64,000 bases of DNA, taken from Streptomyces sedi. GTDB taxonomy: Bacteria > Actinomycetota > Actinomycetes > Streptomycetales > Streptomycetaceae. Of this stretch, positions 8,101-16,490 are shown piece by piece (positions within the stretch are counted from its first letter, which is position 1; each line of letters begins with the position of its first letter). Both the position numbers and the translations under genes were made by a program. The stretch covers positions 1 through 64,000 of the forward strand of contig NZ_VDGT01000004.1 of assembly GCF_006335015.1 (NCBI RefSeq), given 5' to 3'. The notes under the pieces were generated by a model. It did no database searches. It saw only the letters and a list, made by a program, of their open reading frames with translations, and was not told where the DNA came from.

Positions 8101-9620
8101 CCGCCGCTGTGGTGGAGCGCGACGGGAGCGCCCCGCCCCCCGTACTCCACGCGCGTCTCGTTGCCGTTGGTGTCGAGAACCGCTGTCAGGGGAAGCTCGC
8201 TGCCCGGACGTGACTCCGTGGGCGCGAAGACCAGGGTGGTTCCTCGCTCCGGCTGGCGGAGGTACATCGGTGTCCCCGGCTCTCCCTGCCAGGTCAGCCC
8301 CCAGCGAGGGCCCTCGACGGGATAGACCTCCACGTCCGCAGGGGGGCGGGGATAGGTGAGCACCATTCCGTCGGCGGTGATCACTTGCACGCCCTCCGCC
8401 CGCAGCAGGATGCGCTGGTCGAGGGTGGAGGCCCAGGAGGGCCCGAAGCACCGGCCGGTGACCACCGAGGTGCGATGGTGTCGTTCCAGCAGCAGGGGGA
8501 GTACACCCGGGAGATGCACATCGGTCGCGGACATGACGACCTCACCTGTTGCCATGTCGATCGGGTCCACCCGGCAGAACAGCCGCCGAATGCTTCTGCT
8601 CATGCCGCGAAGTCCCTGACCGAGGCCCCTGACTCCGGCGGAGATCCCGCGCAGCCCGGTACTGGCCAGGCCCCTCAACCCTCGGGCGAGTCCGCCGAGG
8701 GTGGTGAGGCCCTTCATGCCGGGGATGCAGTCGAGTGCTGCGAAGGCGACGTCGAGGAGTCCGGCTTCTCCTCTGGCGTATTTGATGAGGGTGTCGGCGA
8801 GGACGACGAGGGCGGCTGCGAGGACGACCCAGGCGAGGGGGCCGCCGATGATCATGACGACGATGCCGAGGACGGCGACGATGACCTTGCATATCTCGAC
8901 GAGGGTGTCCCAGTTGTCGGTGGCCCATTTGATGGCCTTTTCCCACCAGCGGCGGTTCTGGATGCCGGCGTCGGAGGCCTCGTCGATGTCGCGGGCGCAC
9001 TCGCGTGCGGCTTCCTCTCGCATCTCCTGGGCGTCGAGGGCGAGTTGGCGGGCGGCGGAGAGGCGTTCCTCCGCGTCGTTGACCTGGGACTGGGCGGCGC
9101 CGGCGGCGGCTTCGGCGGCCTGCTGGTCGCGGGCGGCGGCGCGGACGTCGGCCTCGTCCGGGGGGTCGACGTTGTCGCGTTCGCCTTCGCGTTGGAGGCG
9201 TTCGGCCTCGTCGCCGGCGCGGCCGACCCAGTCGGAGGCGTCGCCGAGCGCGGACTGCGCGGAGGCCAGGTCCGCCTGCGCGGTGATGGCGCGATCCAGG
9301 GCGCGGTCGGCCATGCCCTGGGCGGTCTGGAGCTTCGGCCAGTAGGTGTGCAGCGCCTGGGAGCAGAGGGAGTAGGAGTCTTCGAGTTTGGTGAGGTTGT
9401 CCGGGACGCCGTCGAACTCCCGGCGGAACGCGTCCGCCGAGAGCCCCGCCCAGTCCAGTACCGCTCGCTCGCCCGCCATGCCCCGGATCTTGCCGAGCGC
9501 CTCACCGACATCGTCGGCGAACTCCCCCAGATCATCGGCCAGTTCCCTGACCTCGTCCGGGTCCCCCGGCGTCGGGTCCCGGTCCATGTCCACCGGTGAC
9601 CAGTCAGACGGTCGCGCCAC
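5154..9620 (-). CDS. Rhs/YD-repeat polymorphic toxin with TreTu-like ADP-ribosyltransferase tip
   Basis: About 1488 residues if it starts at the GTG at 9620 (MARPSDWSPVDMDRD..., preceded by GGTGGGA); the frame is open further up but that part is low complexity. In order: a helical N-terminus with a W-x-G motif (LDWAGLSADAF) like type VII-exported proteins, a hydrophobic segment (EICKVIVAVLGIVVMI), a DUF6531-type start (RVDPIDMATGEVV), many YD repeats, the Rhs core end (two DPLGL motifs), and a 110-residue toxin. The toxin has candidate R-S-E ART residues: R in VGRWMG, S in GGQSTYV, E in YVEFDVP. The pattern recalls TreTu toxins, which ADP-ribosylate EF-Tu. The toxin family is my recollection, not a search. 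Confidence 0.8.
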   Translation of the reverse strand: MARPSDWSPVDMDRDPTPGDPDEVRELADDLGEFADDVGEALGKIRGMAGERAVLDWAGLSADAFRREFDGVPDNLTKLEDSYSLCSQALHTYWPKLQTAQGMADRALDRAITAQADLASAQSALGDASDWVGRAGDEAERLQREGERDNVDPPDEADVRAAARDQQAAEAAAGAAQSQVNDAEERLSAARQLALDAQEMREEAARECARDIDEASDAGIQNRRWWEKAIKWATDNWDTLVEICKVIVAVLGIVVMIIGGPLAWVVLAAALVVLADTLIKYARGEAGLLDVAFAALDCIPGMKGLTTLGGLARGLRGLASTGLRGISAGVRGLGQGLRGMSRSIRRLFCRVDPIDMATGEVVMSATDVHLPGVLPLLLERHHRTSVVTGRCFGPSWASTLDQRILLRAEGVQVITADGMVLTYPRPPADVEVYPVEGPRWGLTWQGEPGTPMYLRQPERGTTLVFAPTESRPGSELPLTAVLDTNGNETRVEYGGRGAPVALHHSGGYHLGITTDRGRVTELRLLSAPDQPVLVRYRYDGRGNLSEVFNSSDRPMRFSYDDSRRLTGWRDRNDTWYGYRYDEDGRCVEATGSEGYLRGRVAYDAENHRTLFTDSQGHITTYEFNDCFQLLVETDPLGRKTHRTWDRYDNLVSLTDPAGHQTSYTYEHGNLVAVIRPDGRATRARYDERGLPVQLIEPNGAVWQMAYDARGNQTEGTDPTGAVTRYSYGVRGEMVSVVDALGRTTRVESDGCGLPLAVTTPLGATTRQRRDPFGRPIEITDPSGGVTRLRWNTEGKLTEQIDPSGHSTTWRWDGEGNCLAHTDENGGTTRYEYGPFDLPTAQVRPDGQRFEFHRDAELRLLRVVNPKGQTWEYTYDPAGQLVAESDLDGHEVRFAHDAAGRVTRRTNALGETVSFDWDALGRLVGKDVEGEVTRFEYDPLGRLVRSFSSEVELTLDRDPVGRVVAESVNGRQVRQSYDALGRLTTRTSPSGHRTDWRYDDEDNVASMASGERRIVFARDALGREAERHITGADGAALSLRMSWDPVSRLSQQQVLSGGRLLQERGFAYRPDHYLTELHEAGAPRIALDLDALGRVAAVHSGGERAETYTYDALGNQLTAHWGDDLADASGDRAYLGNRVSRAGRAHYHHDAPGRVVRRTTKSLSGTSSTWHYRWNAEDRLVEASTPDGSRWRYQYDGLGRRVAKLRLGEDGGVRERVDFSWSGTTLVEQLSRTQAEDRATAVSWQYHGLHPVAQIERELPAADLPQADVDERFYAIVTDLVGAPTELLDDRGHVVWRARTTVWGLRAGGGRDTAASVSTPLRFPGQYEDTETGWHYNVHRHYDPRTARYTSPDPLGLDPSPNPTGYVHNPLTWADPLGLDMSRVGRWMGDAEYQAMLDTGYVQAGSGGQSTYVAFPSDQTAYGRQAAPGSLYVEFDVPSDSLRTAGEPGWRQIPGPDNQLYTRLNARRGLPPPEMPRFENIQMITRKCS

Positions 9621-9883
9621 CAGTCCCACCCCCCCCGTGAGCGTTGGTCCGACGAGGTTACCCGAGGTCAGGCGCTGTTGTCGTGAGCAAGGCGGTGGAG
9701 GGCAGGGGGGCGCCAGGGCGCCGCCGTCGGCGTCGTGCACCCGCGCCGGCCTCGACGGTGGCGGGGCGGGGGTGCTCGTGCCGGGGGCGGGGGGCGTTGT
9801 GACGCGGGCCCTGTGCATTCCCTCGGGCGCGTGGAATGGGGCCGCATCGGTTCTTGGCCCTCAAGTGTGCCCCCACGCACATC

Positions 9884-9915
9884 AGGCCCGGTACTGATCT
9901 CTCAGTACCGGGCCT
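9884..9915 (-). terminator. Terminator hairpin after tRNA-Pro
   Basis: A perfect 14-bp stem with a 4-nt loop (AGGCCCGGTACTGA / TCAGTACCGGGCCT, arms 9884-9897 and 9902-9915) lies 17 bp past the tRNA-Pro 3' end. The rest of 9621-9883 contains no gene I can support. Confidence 0.8.
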
Positions 9916-9932
9916 GACCTGGTGTTTCACCG

Positions 9933-10006
9933 TCGGGGTGGCGGGATTTGAACCCACGACCTCTTCGTCCCGAACGAAGCGCGCTGCCAAGCTGCGCCAC
10001 ACCCCG
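9933..10006 (-). tRNA. tRNA-Pro(CGG)
   Basis: The reverse complement folds as a complete 74-nt tRNA: acceptor CGGGGTG / CACCCCG, anticodon stem CTTCG / CGAAG around loop TTCGGGA (anticodon CGG), T-arm GTGGG-TTCAAAT-CCCGC, discriminator A. CCA is not encoded. Confidence 0.95.
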
Positions 10007-10050
10007 GTGGAGCGTGAACTACTTTAGCTGACCAGCGGGCGTTCACGAAA

Positions 10051-10992
10051 TCAGGTTTCGGCGGGGGTCAGGGTCAGCAGCGTGGCCTCCGGGGGGCAGG
10101 CGATGCGGACGGGGGTGTAGCGGTTGGTGCCGCAGCCCGCGGAGACGTGGAGGTAGGAGCGGTGGTCCGCCGCCTCGTGGTGGGAGAGGCCCTTGACGCG
10201 GTCGGTGTCGAGGTCGCAGTTGGTGACCAGGGCGCCGTAGAAGGGGACGCAGAGCTGGCCGCCGTGGGTGTGGCCGGCGAGGATGAGGGGGTAGCCGTCG
10301 GCCGTGAAGGAGTCCAGGACGCGCAGGTAGGGGGCGTGCACCACGGCCAGGGCGAGGTCGGCGTCGCGGTCGGGGCCGCCGGCGACCTTCTCGTAGCGGT
10401 CGCGTTTGATGTGCGGGTCGTCGAGCCCGGTGAGGGCGATCTCCGCGCCGCCGGCCTTGAGTTGGCCGCGGGTGTTGGTGAGGTTGACCCAGCCGGCCTC
10501 GTCGAACGCGTCGCGCAGCTGCCACCACGGGTTGCGGGGAACGTTGCGCGCCGGCGCGTTGCCGTTGAGGCCGTGGCGGCCGGAGGAGCGTTCCGCCAGG
10601 TAGCGCACGGGGTTGCGCAGGCGGGGCGCGTAGTAGTCGTTCGAGCCGAAGACATAGGCGCCGGGGAACTCCATCAGCGGCCCCAGCGCGTCCAGCGCCT
10701 CCGGTACGGCCTCGGGGTCGGAGAGGTTGTCGCCCGTGTTGATCACCAGGTCGGGCCGGAGGCCGGCGAGGGACTGGAGCCAGCGGCGCTTCTTGTTCTG
10801 CCCTGAGACCATGTGGATGTCCGAGACCTGGAGCACCCGCAGCGGCGGCGCCCCCGGGGGCAGCACGGGAACGGTCACCCGCCGCAGCCGGAAGGATCTC
10901 GCCTCGAACCCCGCGGCGTAGGCGACCGTCCCGGCCGCGAGGGCGCCGGCGGCGAGGGCTGCGTTCAGGGGAATGCGGTATCGCGCGCGCAT
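10051..10992 (-). CDS. Membrane-anchored metallophosphoesterase
   Basis: Calcineurin-like phosphoesterase of 313 residues from ATG at 10992. An N-terminal hydrophobic segment (ALAAGALAAGTVAYAAG) would anchor or export it. The metal-binding motifs are in order: SDIHM, NTGDN, GSND, then a late H (VVHAP) and GHTHGGQ. It resembles the YkuE/YaeI group that acts on phospholipid-type substrates, but the substrate is unknown. It is divergent from the YqeY gene. Confidence 0.85.
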   Translation of the reverse strand: MRARYRIPLNAALAAGALAAGTVAYAAGFEARSFRLRRVTVPVLPPGAPPLRVLQVSDIHMVSGQNKKRRWLQSLAGLRPDLVINTGDNLSDPEAVPEALDALGPLMEFPGAYVFGSNDYYAPRLRNPVRYLAERSSGRHGLNGNAPARNVPRNPWWQLRDAFDEAGWVNLTNTRGQLKAGGAEIALTGLDDPHIKRDRYEKVAGGPDRDADLALAVVHAPYLRVLDSFTADGYPLILAGHTHGGQLCVPFYGALVTNCDLDTDRVKGLSHHEAADHRSYLHVSAGCGTNRYTPVRIACPPEATLLTLTPAET

Positions 10993-11050
10993 GTGACCAT
11001 CGTCGCAGAGCCCACCGGGTGGGCGGGAACCGGCTGTCACAATGGTCGAC

Positions 11051-11515
11051 ATGACCACGTTCAAGTCCCGGCTGCAGGGCGATCTGACGGCAGCGATCAA
11101 GGAGCGCGACGAGCTGCGTTCCGCCACCCTCCGGATGGCGCTCGCCGCGATCACCACCGAGGAGGTCGCGGGGAAGACCGCGCGCGAGCTCTCCGACGAC
11201 GAGGTGCGGAAGGTGCTCGCGCGCGAGGCGAAGAAGCGCCGGGAGGCCGCCGAGGCGTTCGAGAAGGGCGGCCGGGCCGAGAGCGCGGAGCGGGAACGGG
11301 CCGAGGGCGCGGTGCTGGCCGACTATCTGCCGCGGCAGCTGACCGACGAGGAGCTGGCGGTTCTGGTCGACGAGGCGGTGGCCGAGGCCAGGGCGCAGGG
11401 CGCGGAGGGCCCGCGCGCGATGGGTGCCGTGATGAAGGCGGTCAACCCGCGGGTCGACGGCCGGGCCGAGGGCGGCCGGGTGGCCGCCGCCGTCAAGCGC
11501 GCGCTGGCCGGCTGA
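11051..11515 (+). CDS. GatB/YqeY domain protein
   Basis: A 154-residue protein from ATG at 11051 (an ATG at 11042 is in frame). It matches the YqeY family: helical MTTFKSRLQGDLTAAIKERDE start, central KKRREAAEAFEKGGR, and the C-terminal ADYLPRQLTDEEL and GAVMKAVNP segments. The family shares the tail domain of GatB that contacts tRNA; its own role is not settled. It is monocistronic and ends at a bidirectional terminator. Confidence 0.9.
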   Translation: MTTFKSRLQGDLTAAIKERDELRSATLRMALAAITTEEVAGKTARELSDDEVRKVLAREAKKRREAAEAFEKGGRAESAERERAEGAVLADYLPRQLTDEELAVLVDEAVAEARAQGAEGPRAMGAVMKAVNPRVDGRAEGGRVAAAVKRALAG

Positions 11516-11533
11516 CCAGGACGGTAACGAACG

Positions 11534-11574
11534 AGGCGCCCCCGTCCGCTCGTCGTGAGCGGGCGGGGGCGCCT
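11534..11574. terminator. Bidirectional terminator between convergent genes
   Basis: AGGCGCCCCCG / CGGGGGCGCCT (11534-11544 and 11564-11574) form a long GC stem, and a second inner CCGCTC...GAGCGG stem fills the loop. It separates the convergent yqeY-like and penicillin-binding protein genes. Confidence 0.85.
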
Positions 11575-11597
11575 CTCGTGTCGCCGGGGCCCCGGGC

Positions 11598-13883
11598 CTA
11601 CGGCCATTCGCCCCAGTCGAAGTCGTCCCAGTTCGGGCCGTTGTTACCGCCACCGCCACCGCCACCGCCGCCACCGCCCGGGGGCCGGGCGTCGTCGCGG
11701 TCCTCGTCACGGTCCCGGTCCCGGTCACGGTCGCGATCGCGATCGCGGTCACGGTCCCTGTCGCGGTCGTCGTCGTCCCGGTCGTCGTCGTCCCTGTCGT
11801 CGCCCCTGGGGACGTCGACCTGGGTGAACTCGGTGGCCTGCACGCCCTGGAGCGCGCCCGACATGGCCTGGCGCCAGATCGGGCCGGCCACGGCCGCGCC
11901 GCTGGCCCGCTCGTAGTACTGTCCGCCGATCGTGATGTCCTCCATCGGCGGCAGCGTCTGGTCGCCGCCGACCCGGACGGCGGTGGAGAGCTGCGGGGTG
12001 TAGCCGACGAACCAGACGTTCTTCCGCTCGTCGGTGGTGCCGGTCTTGCCCGCGTTGTCCCGGTCGGAGAGGCCGACGGTCTGGCCGGTGCCGTCCTCGA
12101 CGACGCCGCGGAGCATCATGTTGATGGTCCTGGCCGTCTTCGCCGACATCACCTGCCCGCACTCGCTGGGCGGAACGCTCAGCTCCTCGCCGTCCGCGTT
12201 GGTCACACCGGTGATCGCCACCGGGCGGCAGTAGGTGCCCTCGTTGGCGAACGCCGCGTAGGCGCTGGCCATCATCAGCGGGGTGGTCTCCTGGCCGCCG
12301 AGGGTCACGGAGGGGTTGGCGCCGAGCGGCTCGTCGCTGCCGCGCTCGACGCCGAGGTCGCCGGCCATGGTGATGGTCTCGCAGAGGCCGGCCTGGCGCT
12401 CCAGCTCGGCGAAGTAGGTGTTGATCGACTGACCGAGCGCGTCGGTCATGTCCCACTCACCGGTCTCGTCCTCGCGCTCGTTCTTCAGCGTCCACTCGCG
12501 CTCGTCGGCCGAACCCAGCGGCTGGTTCTCGCAGTTGCGGAAGTCGGCCATCGGGAGGGTGATCTCGTGGTCGGTCTCGTAGGTCTGCGCGGGGGAGATG
12601 CCCTGTTCGAGCGCGGCGGCGGCGGTGAACGGCTTGAACGTGGAGCCGGGCTGGAAGCCGTAGGTGGTGCCGCCCATGCTGCTGGAGACGTTGAGGTTGA
12701 TCGAGGTCTGGTTCTCGCCGTAGCCGTAGGGGCGGCTCTGCGCCATGGAGACGATATGACCGGTGCCGGGTTCCACCTGGACGACGGCCGCGGTGATCGG
12801 CTCGTCCGGGTTGGCGCCGTCGCGTGCCGCCTGGGAGGCGGCCTCCTGGGCCTGGGGGCGCAGCGTGGTCTGGATGGTCATGCCGCCGAGCGCCCACTGG
12901 GCGGCCCGCTCGTCGCGGGTCTCGCCGAAGATCGGGTTCTCCAGGAACTCGCGGTGCACGTAGTCGCAGAAGAACGCCGCGTCGTTGGGCGCGGTGATGC
13001 AGCCGTTCCTCGGCTCGCTGATCGCCAGGTTCAGCTCGGCGGCCATCGCCTCCTCGGCCTCGGCCTCGTCGATGTCGCCGACGTCCAGCATCCGGCCGAG
13101 CACCAGGTTGCGTCGTTCGATCGCGGCCTCTTCGTTCGCGACCGGGTCGTATCGACTCGGTGACTGGACGAGACCGGCGATGAGCGCGGACTCGGCGAGG
13201 TCGAGGTCGGCGGCCGACTTGGAGAAGTACCGCTTGGCGGCGGCCTCCACCCCGTAGGCCTGCTGGCCGAAGTACGTGATGTTGAGGTAGTTCTCCAGGA
13301 TCTGGTCCTTGGAGAGCTCCTGTTCGAGCTGGATCGCGTACTTCATCTCGCGGATCTTGCGGCCGAGGCCCACGGCGCCGGACTGCTGGGTGGCCTCGGC
13401 CACCGCCTCCTCGTCCTCGCCCGCCGCCTCGACGAACACGTTCTTCACGTACTGCTGGGTCAGGGTGGAGGCGCCCTCGGCGACCCCGCCCGACTCCATG
13501 TTGCGGTTGAGCGCGCGGAGGATGCCGCGCAGGTCGACGGCGCCGTGCTCGTAGAACCTGGCGTCCTCGATGGCGACGATCGCGTTGCGCACGTCCTCGG
13601 ACATCTCGTCCAGCGAGACCACGGTGCGGTCGCGGAAGTAGACGTCGGCGATCTGGTTGCCCTCGGCGTCCAGAATGGTCGTCTTCTGGCTCAGCGGAGG
13701 GCGCTTCATCATGGCGGGGATCTCGTCGAAACCCTCGGCCGTGCCCCGGGCCGCCAGACCGATGGCGCCGACGGCGGGCAGGGCGATGCCCGCCAGCACG
13801 GCGCCGGAGAGCACGCTCACACCGAGGAACTTGGCCACCTGCTGAGCGGCGCTGAGGCCGCCACCGGGACGCTTCCTACCCAT
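11598..13883 (-). CDS. Class A penicillin-binding protein (transglycosylase-transpeptidase)
   Basis: 761 residues. It builds and cross-links peptidoglycan at the outer membrane face. It has an N-terminal membrane anchor (about 19-45), a GT51 transglycosylase domain (catalytic EDARFYEHG, then EGASTLTQQYVKN), and a penicillin-binding domain with GSTFKPF (SxxK), SIN (SxN) and KTGTT. The tail is unusual: Asp/Arg dipeptide repeats followed by 11 glycines and WDDFDWGEWP. It is divergent from wblA with 360 bp between them, an arrangement also known in S. coelicolor (SCO3580-3579, from memory). Exact function among the several PBPs is unknown. Confidence 0.92.
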   Translation of the reverse strand: MGRKRPGGGLSAAQQVAKFLGVSVLSGAVLAGIALPAVGAIGLAARGTAEGFDEIPAMMKRPPLSQKTTILDAEGNQIADVYFRDRTVVSLDEMSEDVRNAIVAIEDARFYEHGAVDLRGILRALNRNMESGGVAEGASTLTQQYVKNVFVEAAGEDEEAVAEATQQSGAVGLGRKIREMKYAIQLEQELSKDQILENYLNITYFGQQAYGVEAAAKRYFSKSAADLDLAESALIAGLVQSPSRYDPVANEEAAIERRNLVLGRMLDVGDIDEAEAEEAMAAELNLAISEPRNGCITAPNDAAFFCDYVHREFLENPIFGETRDERAAQWALGGMTIQTTLRPQAQEAASQAARDGANPDEPITAAVVQVEPGTGHIVSMAQSRPYGYGENQTSINLNVSSSMGGTTYGFQPGSTFKPFTAAAALEQGISPAQTYETDHEITLPMADFRNCENQPLGSADEREWTLKNEREDETGEWDMTDALGQSINTYFAELERQAGLCETITMAGDLGVERGSDEPLGANPSVTLGGQETTPLMMASAYAAFANEGTYCRPVAITGVTNADGEELSVPPSECGQVMSAKTARTINMMLRGVVEDGTGQTVGLSDRDNAGKTGTTDERKNVWFVGYTPQLSTAVRVGGDQTLPPMEDITIGGQYYERASGAAVAGPIWRQAMSGALQGVQATEFTQVDVPRGDDRDDDDRDDDDRDRDRDRDRDRDRDRDRDRDEDRDDARPPGGGGGGGGGGGNNGPNWDDFDWGEWP

Positions 13884-14243
13884 GGGCCCAGCCTACGTTC
13901 TCAAACGCCGGACAGGGGCCCGGGTGTTCGCCTAAGCTACTTACCGGTTCACATCTCGCCTTGCGAGTCAAGTTCCCCCTCACTCGAAGGGGTGAGTTCG
14001 CAAAGGGTCTGTGTGTCGCCGCCCACCCCCTACACAACTCGCACGCGCGCTCTGGACCGAGTCTCCGAACTGTCACTCTTTCGAGTTACTTCGCGCTTCC
14101 CATAGTCCGATCGGGCCATTCAAGATGAGACCCCTCGGGGGTGTTGTGGTGTGGCTGCCTTCCGTAACGTCGCCAACTGGCGAGGGCGAATATGCCACTT
14201 GCCGCCGTGGGGGAGCCTCGATTCGGGAGAGGACGGCACCGGC

Positions 14244-14597
14244 ATGGGCTGGGTTACCGACTGGAGCGCGCAGGCGGCCTGTCGCGCGACAGATCCGGAT
14301 GAGTTGTTTGTTCAGGGCGCGGCGCAGAACCGCGCCAAGGTGGTCTGCACCGGCTGCCCGGTGCGCACCGAGTGCCTGGCCGACGCGTTGGACAACCGCG
14401 TCGAGTTCGGCGTGTGGGGTGGCATGACGGAGCGCGAGCGGCGTGCGCTGTTGCGCCGGCGCCCGACGGTCACCTCCTGGCGTCGTCTGTTGGAGACGGC
14501 GCGCACCGAATACGAGCGGAGTCTGCGCTACAGCGGAGACGGCCGTTATGGAGACGCCGCCGGCGGTTCCTTCGAGGAGTGGGCAGGGGTGGGATAG
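14244..14597 (+). CDS. wblA: WblA, WhiB-family iron-sulfur regulator
   Basis: 117 residues starting MGWVTDWSAQAAC. Four cysteines (C13, C35, C38, C44) bind a 4Fe-4S cluster, followed by the WhiB GVWGG turn and a basic helix (RERRALLRRR). Sequence and neighbours match Streptomyces WblA, which acts with sigma factor and affects the switch to sporulation and represses antibiotic production. The ATG at 14244 is chosen to match the family N-terminus; longer in-frame starts exist. The 360-bp upstream region, shared with the PBP gene, is long enough for complex regulation. 14598-14796 contains no gene I can support. Confidence 0.93.
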   Translation: MGWVTDWSAQAACRATDPDELFVQGAAQNRAKVVCTGCPVRTECLADALDNRVEFGVWGGMTERERRALLRRRPTVTSWRRLLETARTEYERSLRYSGDGRYGDAAGGSFEEWAGVG

Positions 14598-14796
14598 AGA
14601 ACGAACGGAGGCGCGTGACATCGGGCGCGCCCGTGGCATAGCTGTTCCCGCTTTCCGGGGGTCCCGGAAGCGCGTGACGCATTTCGCGTTGTTCGTATAT
14701 GGCGGATGCGCTACTGGATTTGTTTGATTTGCTGTGCGGCGATGGACGTGAGTGGCGTCTGAGGCGCGAGTGACACGAGTGTTTCTGACGCCATGG

Positions 14797-14820
14797 CCAC
14801 TGTGAGGGCTCTCACAGTGG
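14797..14820. terminator. Bidirectional terminator
   Basis: A perfect 10-bp stem (CCACTGTGAG / CTCACAGTGG) with a GGCT loop lies between wblA and the convergent ATPase gene. Confidence 0.85.
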
Positions 14821-14884
14821 CCTCGGTCGTCCTCCCCTCCCCTCAGATGACCGGGGCACGGCTCAGGAAGCCGGGGCCACGGGT

Positions 14885-16369
14885 TCAGGGAGCGGAGTCG
14901 CCGAGCGCGGCGCCGATCGTCCGCAGTCCGTCCAGGTCGTGCACGTCCCCCGGGAGCGCGGCGACCTCGACGACCGGCACCTCGGGGTGGAGCGCGGTGA
15001 AGCGTGCCCTGGTGCGGTTCTCCCGCGCCAACTGCCGCATGTGCTCGGCGTGGACGCGCAGCAGGGCCGCCGCGAGCAGGTCGGCCGTCACGGGGGTAGC
15101 GCCCTCGTCGTGCCCGGTGCCCTCGTGCCCGATGTCCTCGCGCGGGATCGGGATGCCGTGCTGCCCGCCGCTGTCGTGCCCGCCGTCGGTCGTCTTGTGG
15201 TCGGCGGCCTCGGCGTCCGTCGGGTAGGAGCCCGTGGAGGAGTGGGTCTCGGGAGAACGACGGCCCGGCGGTCGCTCCCGCCCGGAATCCCCGGGGGATG
15301 GGGATTCCTGTGCGGTGGTCCGCTCCGTCTCTGTCTGCCCGGTCGGATCATCGGCCATGCCCTGCGGAGCAAGATTTTTTGCCTCCAGGGTCTCGGCCGC
15401 AGCCAACGCGCGCTCCGCGCTCAGCCCGGGGGCCCCCGAGGTGTGCACCCGGTTGAGCACCAGGCCGGCCAGCGGCATCCGGTCGGCCGCCAGCCGCTCC
15501 ACGAAGTAGGCGGCCTCCCGCAGCGCGTCCCGCTCCGGCGCCGCGACCACCAGGAACGCCGTGCCCGGCGCCTGGAGCAGCCGGTACGTGGCGTCGGCCC
15601 TGGTCCGGAAGCCGCCGAACATGGTGTCCAACGCGGCGACGAAGTTCTGCACGTCGCGCACGAGGCCCGCGCCCACCACCCGGTCGATGGTCCCGGTGAA
15701 CCGGGAGAGCCCGGCGAGCCCCAGGTCCATCACCTTGCGCCCGGCCCGGCCGCCCGCCTTCGCCGGCCCCATCAACACCCGGATGAACCGCCCGTCCAGG
15801 AACGAGCCGAGCCGCTGCGGCGCGTCCAGGAAGTCCAGCGCCGAACGGCTGGGCGGGGTGTCGACGACGATCAGGTCCCACTCGTCGCGCGCCACCAGCT
15901 GCCCCAGCTTCTCCATCGCCATGTACTCCTGGGTGCCGGCGAAGCCGGTGGAGAGCGACTGGTAGAAGGGGTTCTCCAGGATCGCGCGGGCGCGCTCCGG
16001 GTCGGCGTGCTCCTCGACGGTCTCGTCGAAGGTCCGCTTCATGTCGAGCATCATCGCGAACAGCTCGCCGCCGGCCGAGCCGTCGACGTCCGGCACCCGG
16101 CGCGGCACGTTGTCCAGCTCCGCCAGGCCCATCGACTGCGCCAGTCTGCGGGCCGGGTCGATCGTCAACACCACGACGCGCCGGCCCCGTTCGGCAGCGC
16201 GCAGGCCGAGCGCCGCCGCTGTCGTGGTCTTGCCGACCCCGCCCGAGCCGCAGCAGACCACGATCCGGGTCTCCGGCCGGTCCAGCAGCGGGTCGATCGC
16301 CAGCGACGGCACCTCGGCGACGGCCGGGTCGACGTCCGCACGCTCCCGGCCCTGCCGCGGCTCGGTCAT
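14885..16369 (-). CDS. ArsA/GET3-type P-loop ATPase
   Basis: 494 residues from ATG at 16369. It has a deviant Walker A CCGSGGVGKTTTAAALG, switch I LTIDPARRLAQ, and switch II WDLIVVDTPPSRSALDFLD. An unusual hydrophilic insert of about 90 residues, rich in Glu, Thr, Ser, Gly and His, separates the main ATPase fold from the C-terminal helices. It is the second of two ArsA-like ATPases transcribed together (121 bp apart), the pair adjacent to wblA in Streptomyces. They are often annotated as ion-transporting ATPases, but no ArsB-type pump is nearby, so their role is open. Confidence 0.85.
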   Translation of the reverse strand: MTEPRQGRERADVDPAVAEVPSLAIDPLLDRPETRIVVCCGSGGVGKTTTAAALGLRAAERGRRVVVLTIDPARRLAQSMGLAELDNVPRRVPDVDGSAGGELFAMMLDMKRTFDETVEEHADPERARAILENPFYQSLSTGFAGTQEYMAMEKLGQLVARDEWDLIVVDTPPSRSALDFLDAPQRLGSFLDGRFIRVLMGPAKAGGRAGRKVMDLGLAGLSRFTGTIDRVVGAGLVRDVQNFVAALDTMFGGFRTRADATYRLLQAPGTAFLVVAAPERDALREAAYFVERLAADRMPLAGLVLNRVHTSGAPGLSAERALAAAETLEAKNLAPQGMADDPTGQTETERTTAQESPSPGDSGRERPPGRRSPETHSSTGSYPTDAEAADHKTTDGGHDSGGQHGIPIPREDIGHEGTGHDEGATPVTADLLAAALLRVHAEHMRQLARENRTRARFTALHPEVPVVEVAALPGDVHDLDGLRTIGAALGDSAP

Positions 16370-16490
16370 CGGTCGGCTCCTCTCACGCCTCGCACACTCC
16401 CCGGCCCGGTCCACGCCTCGTTCCCGGCCGCCTCGACGACTCCGGCCACCCCGACCACCCCGACCATCTCGGCCACCTCGGCCGCTGCGG

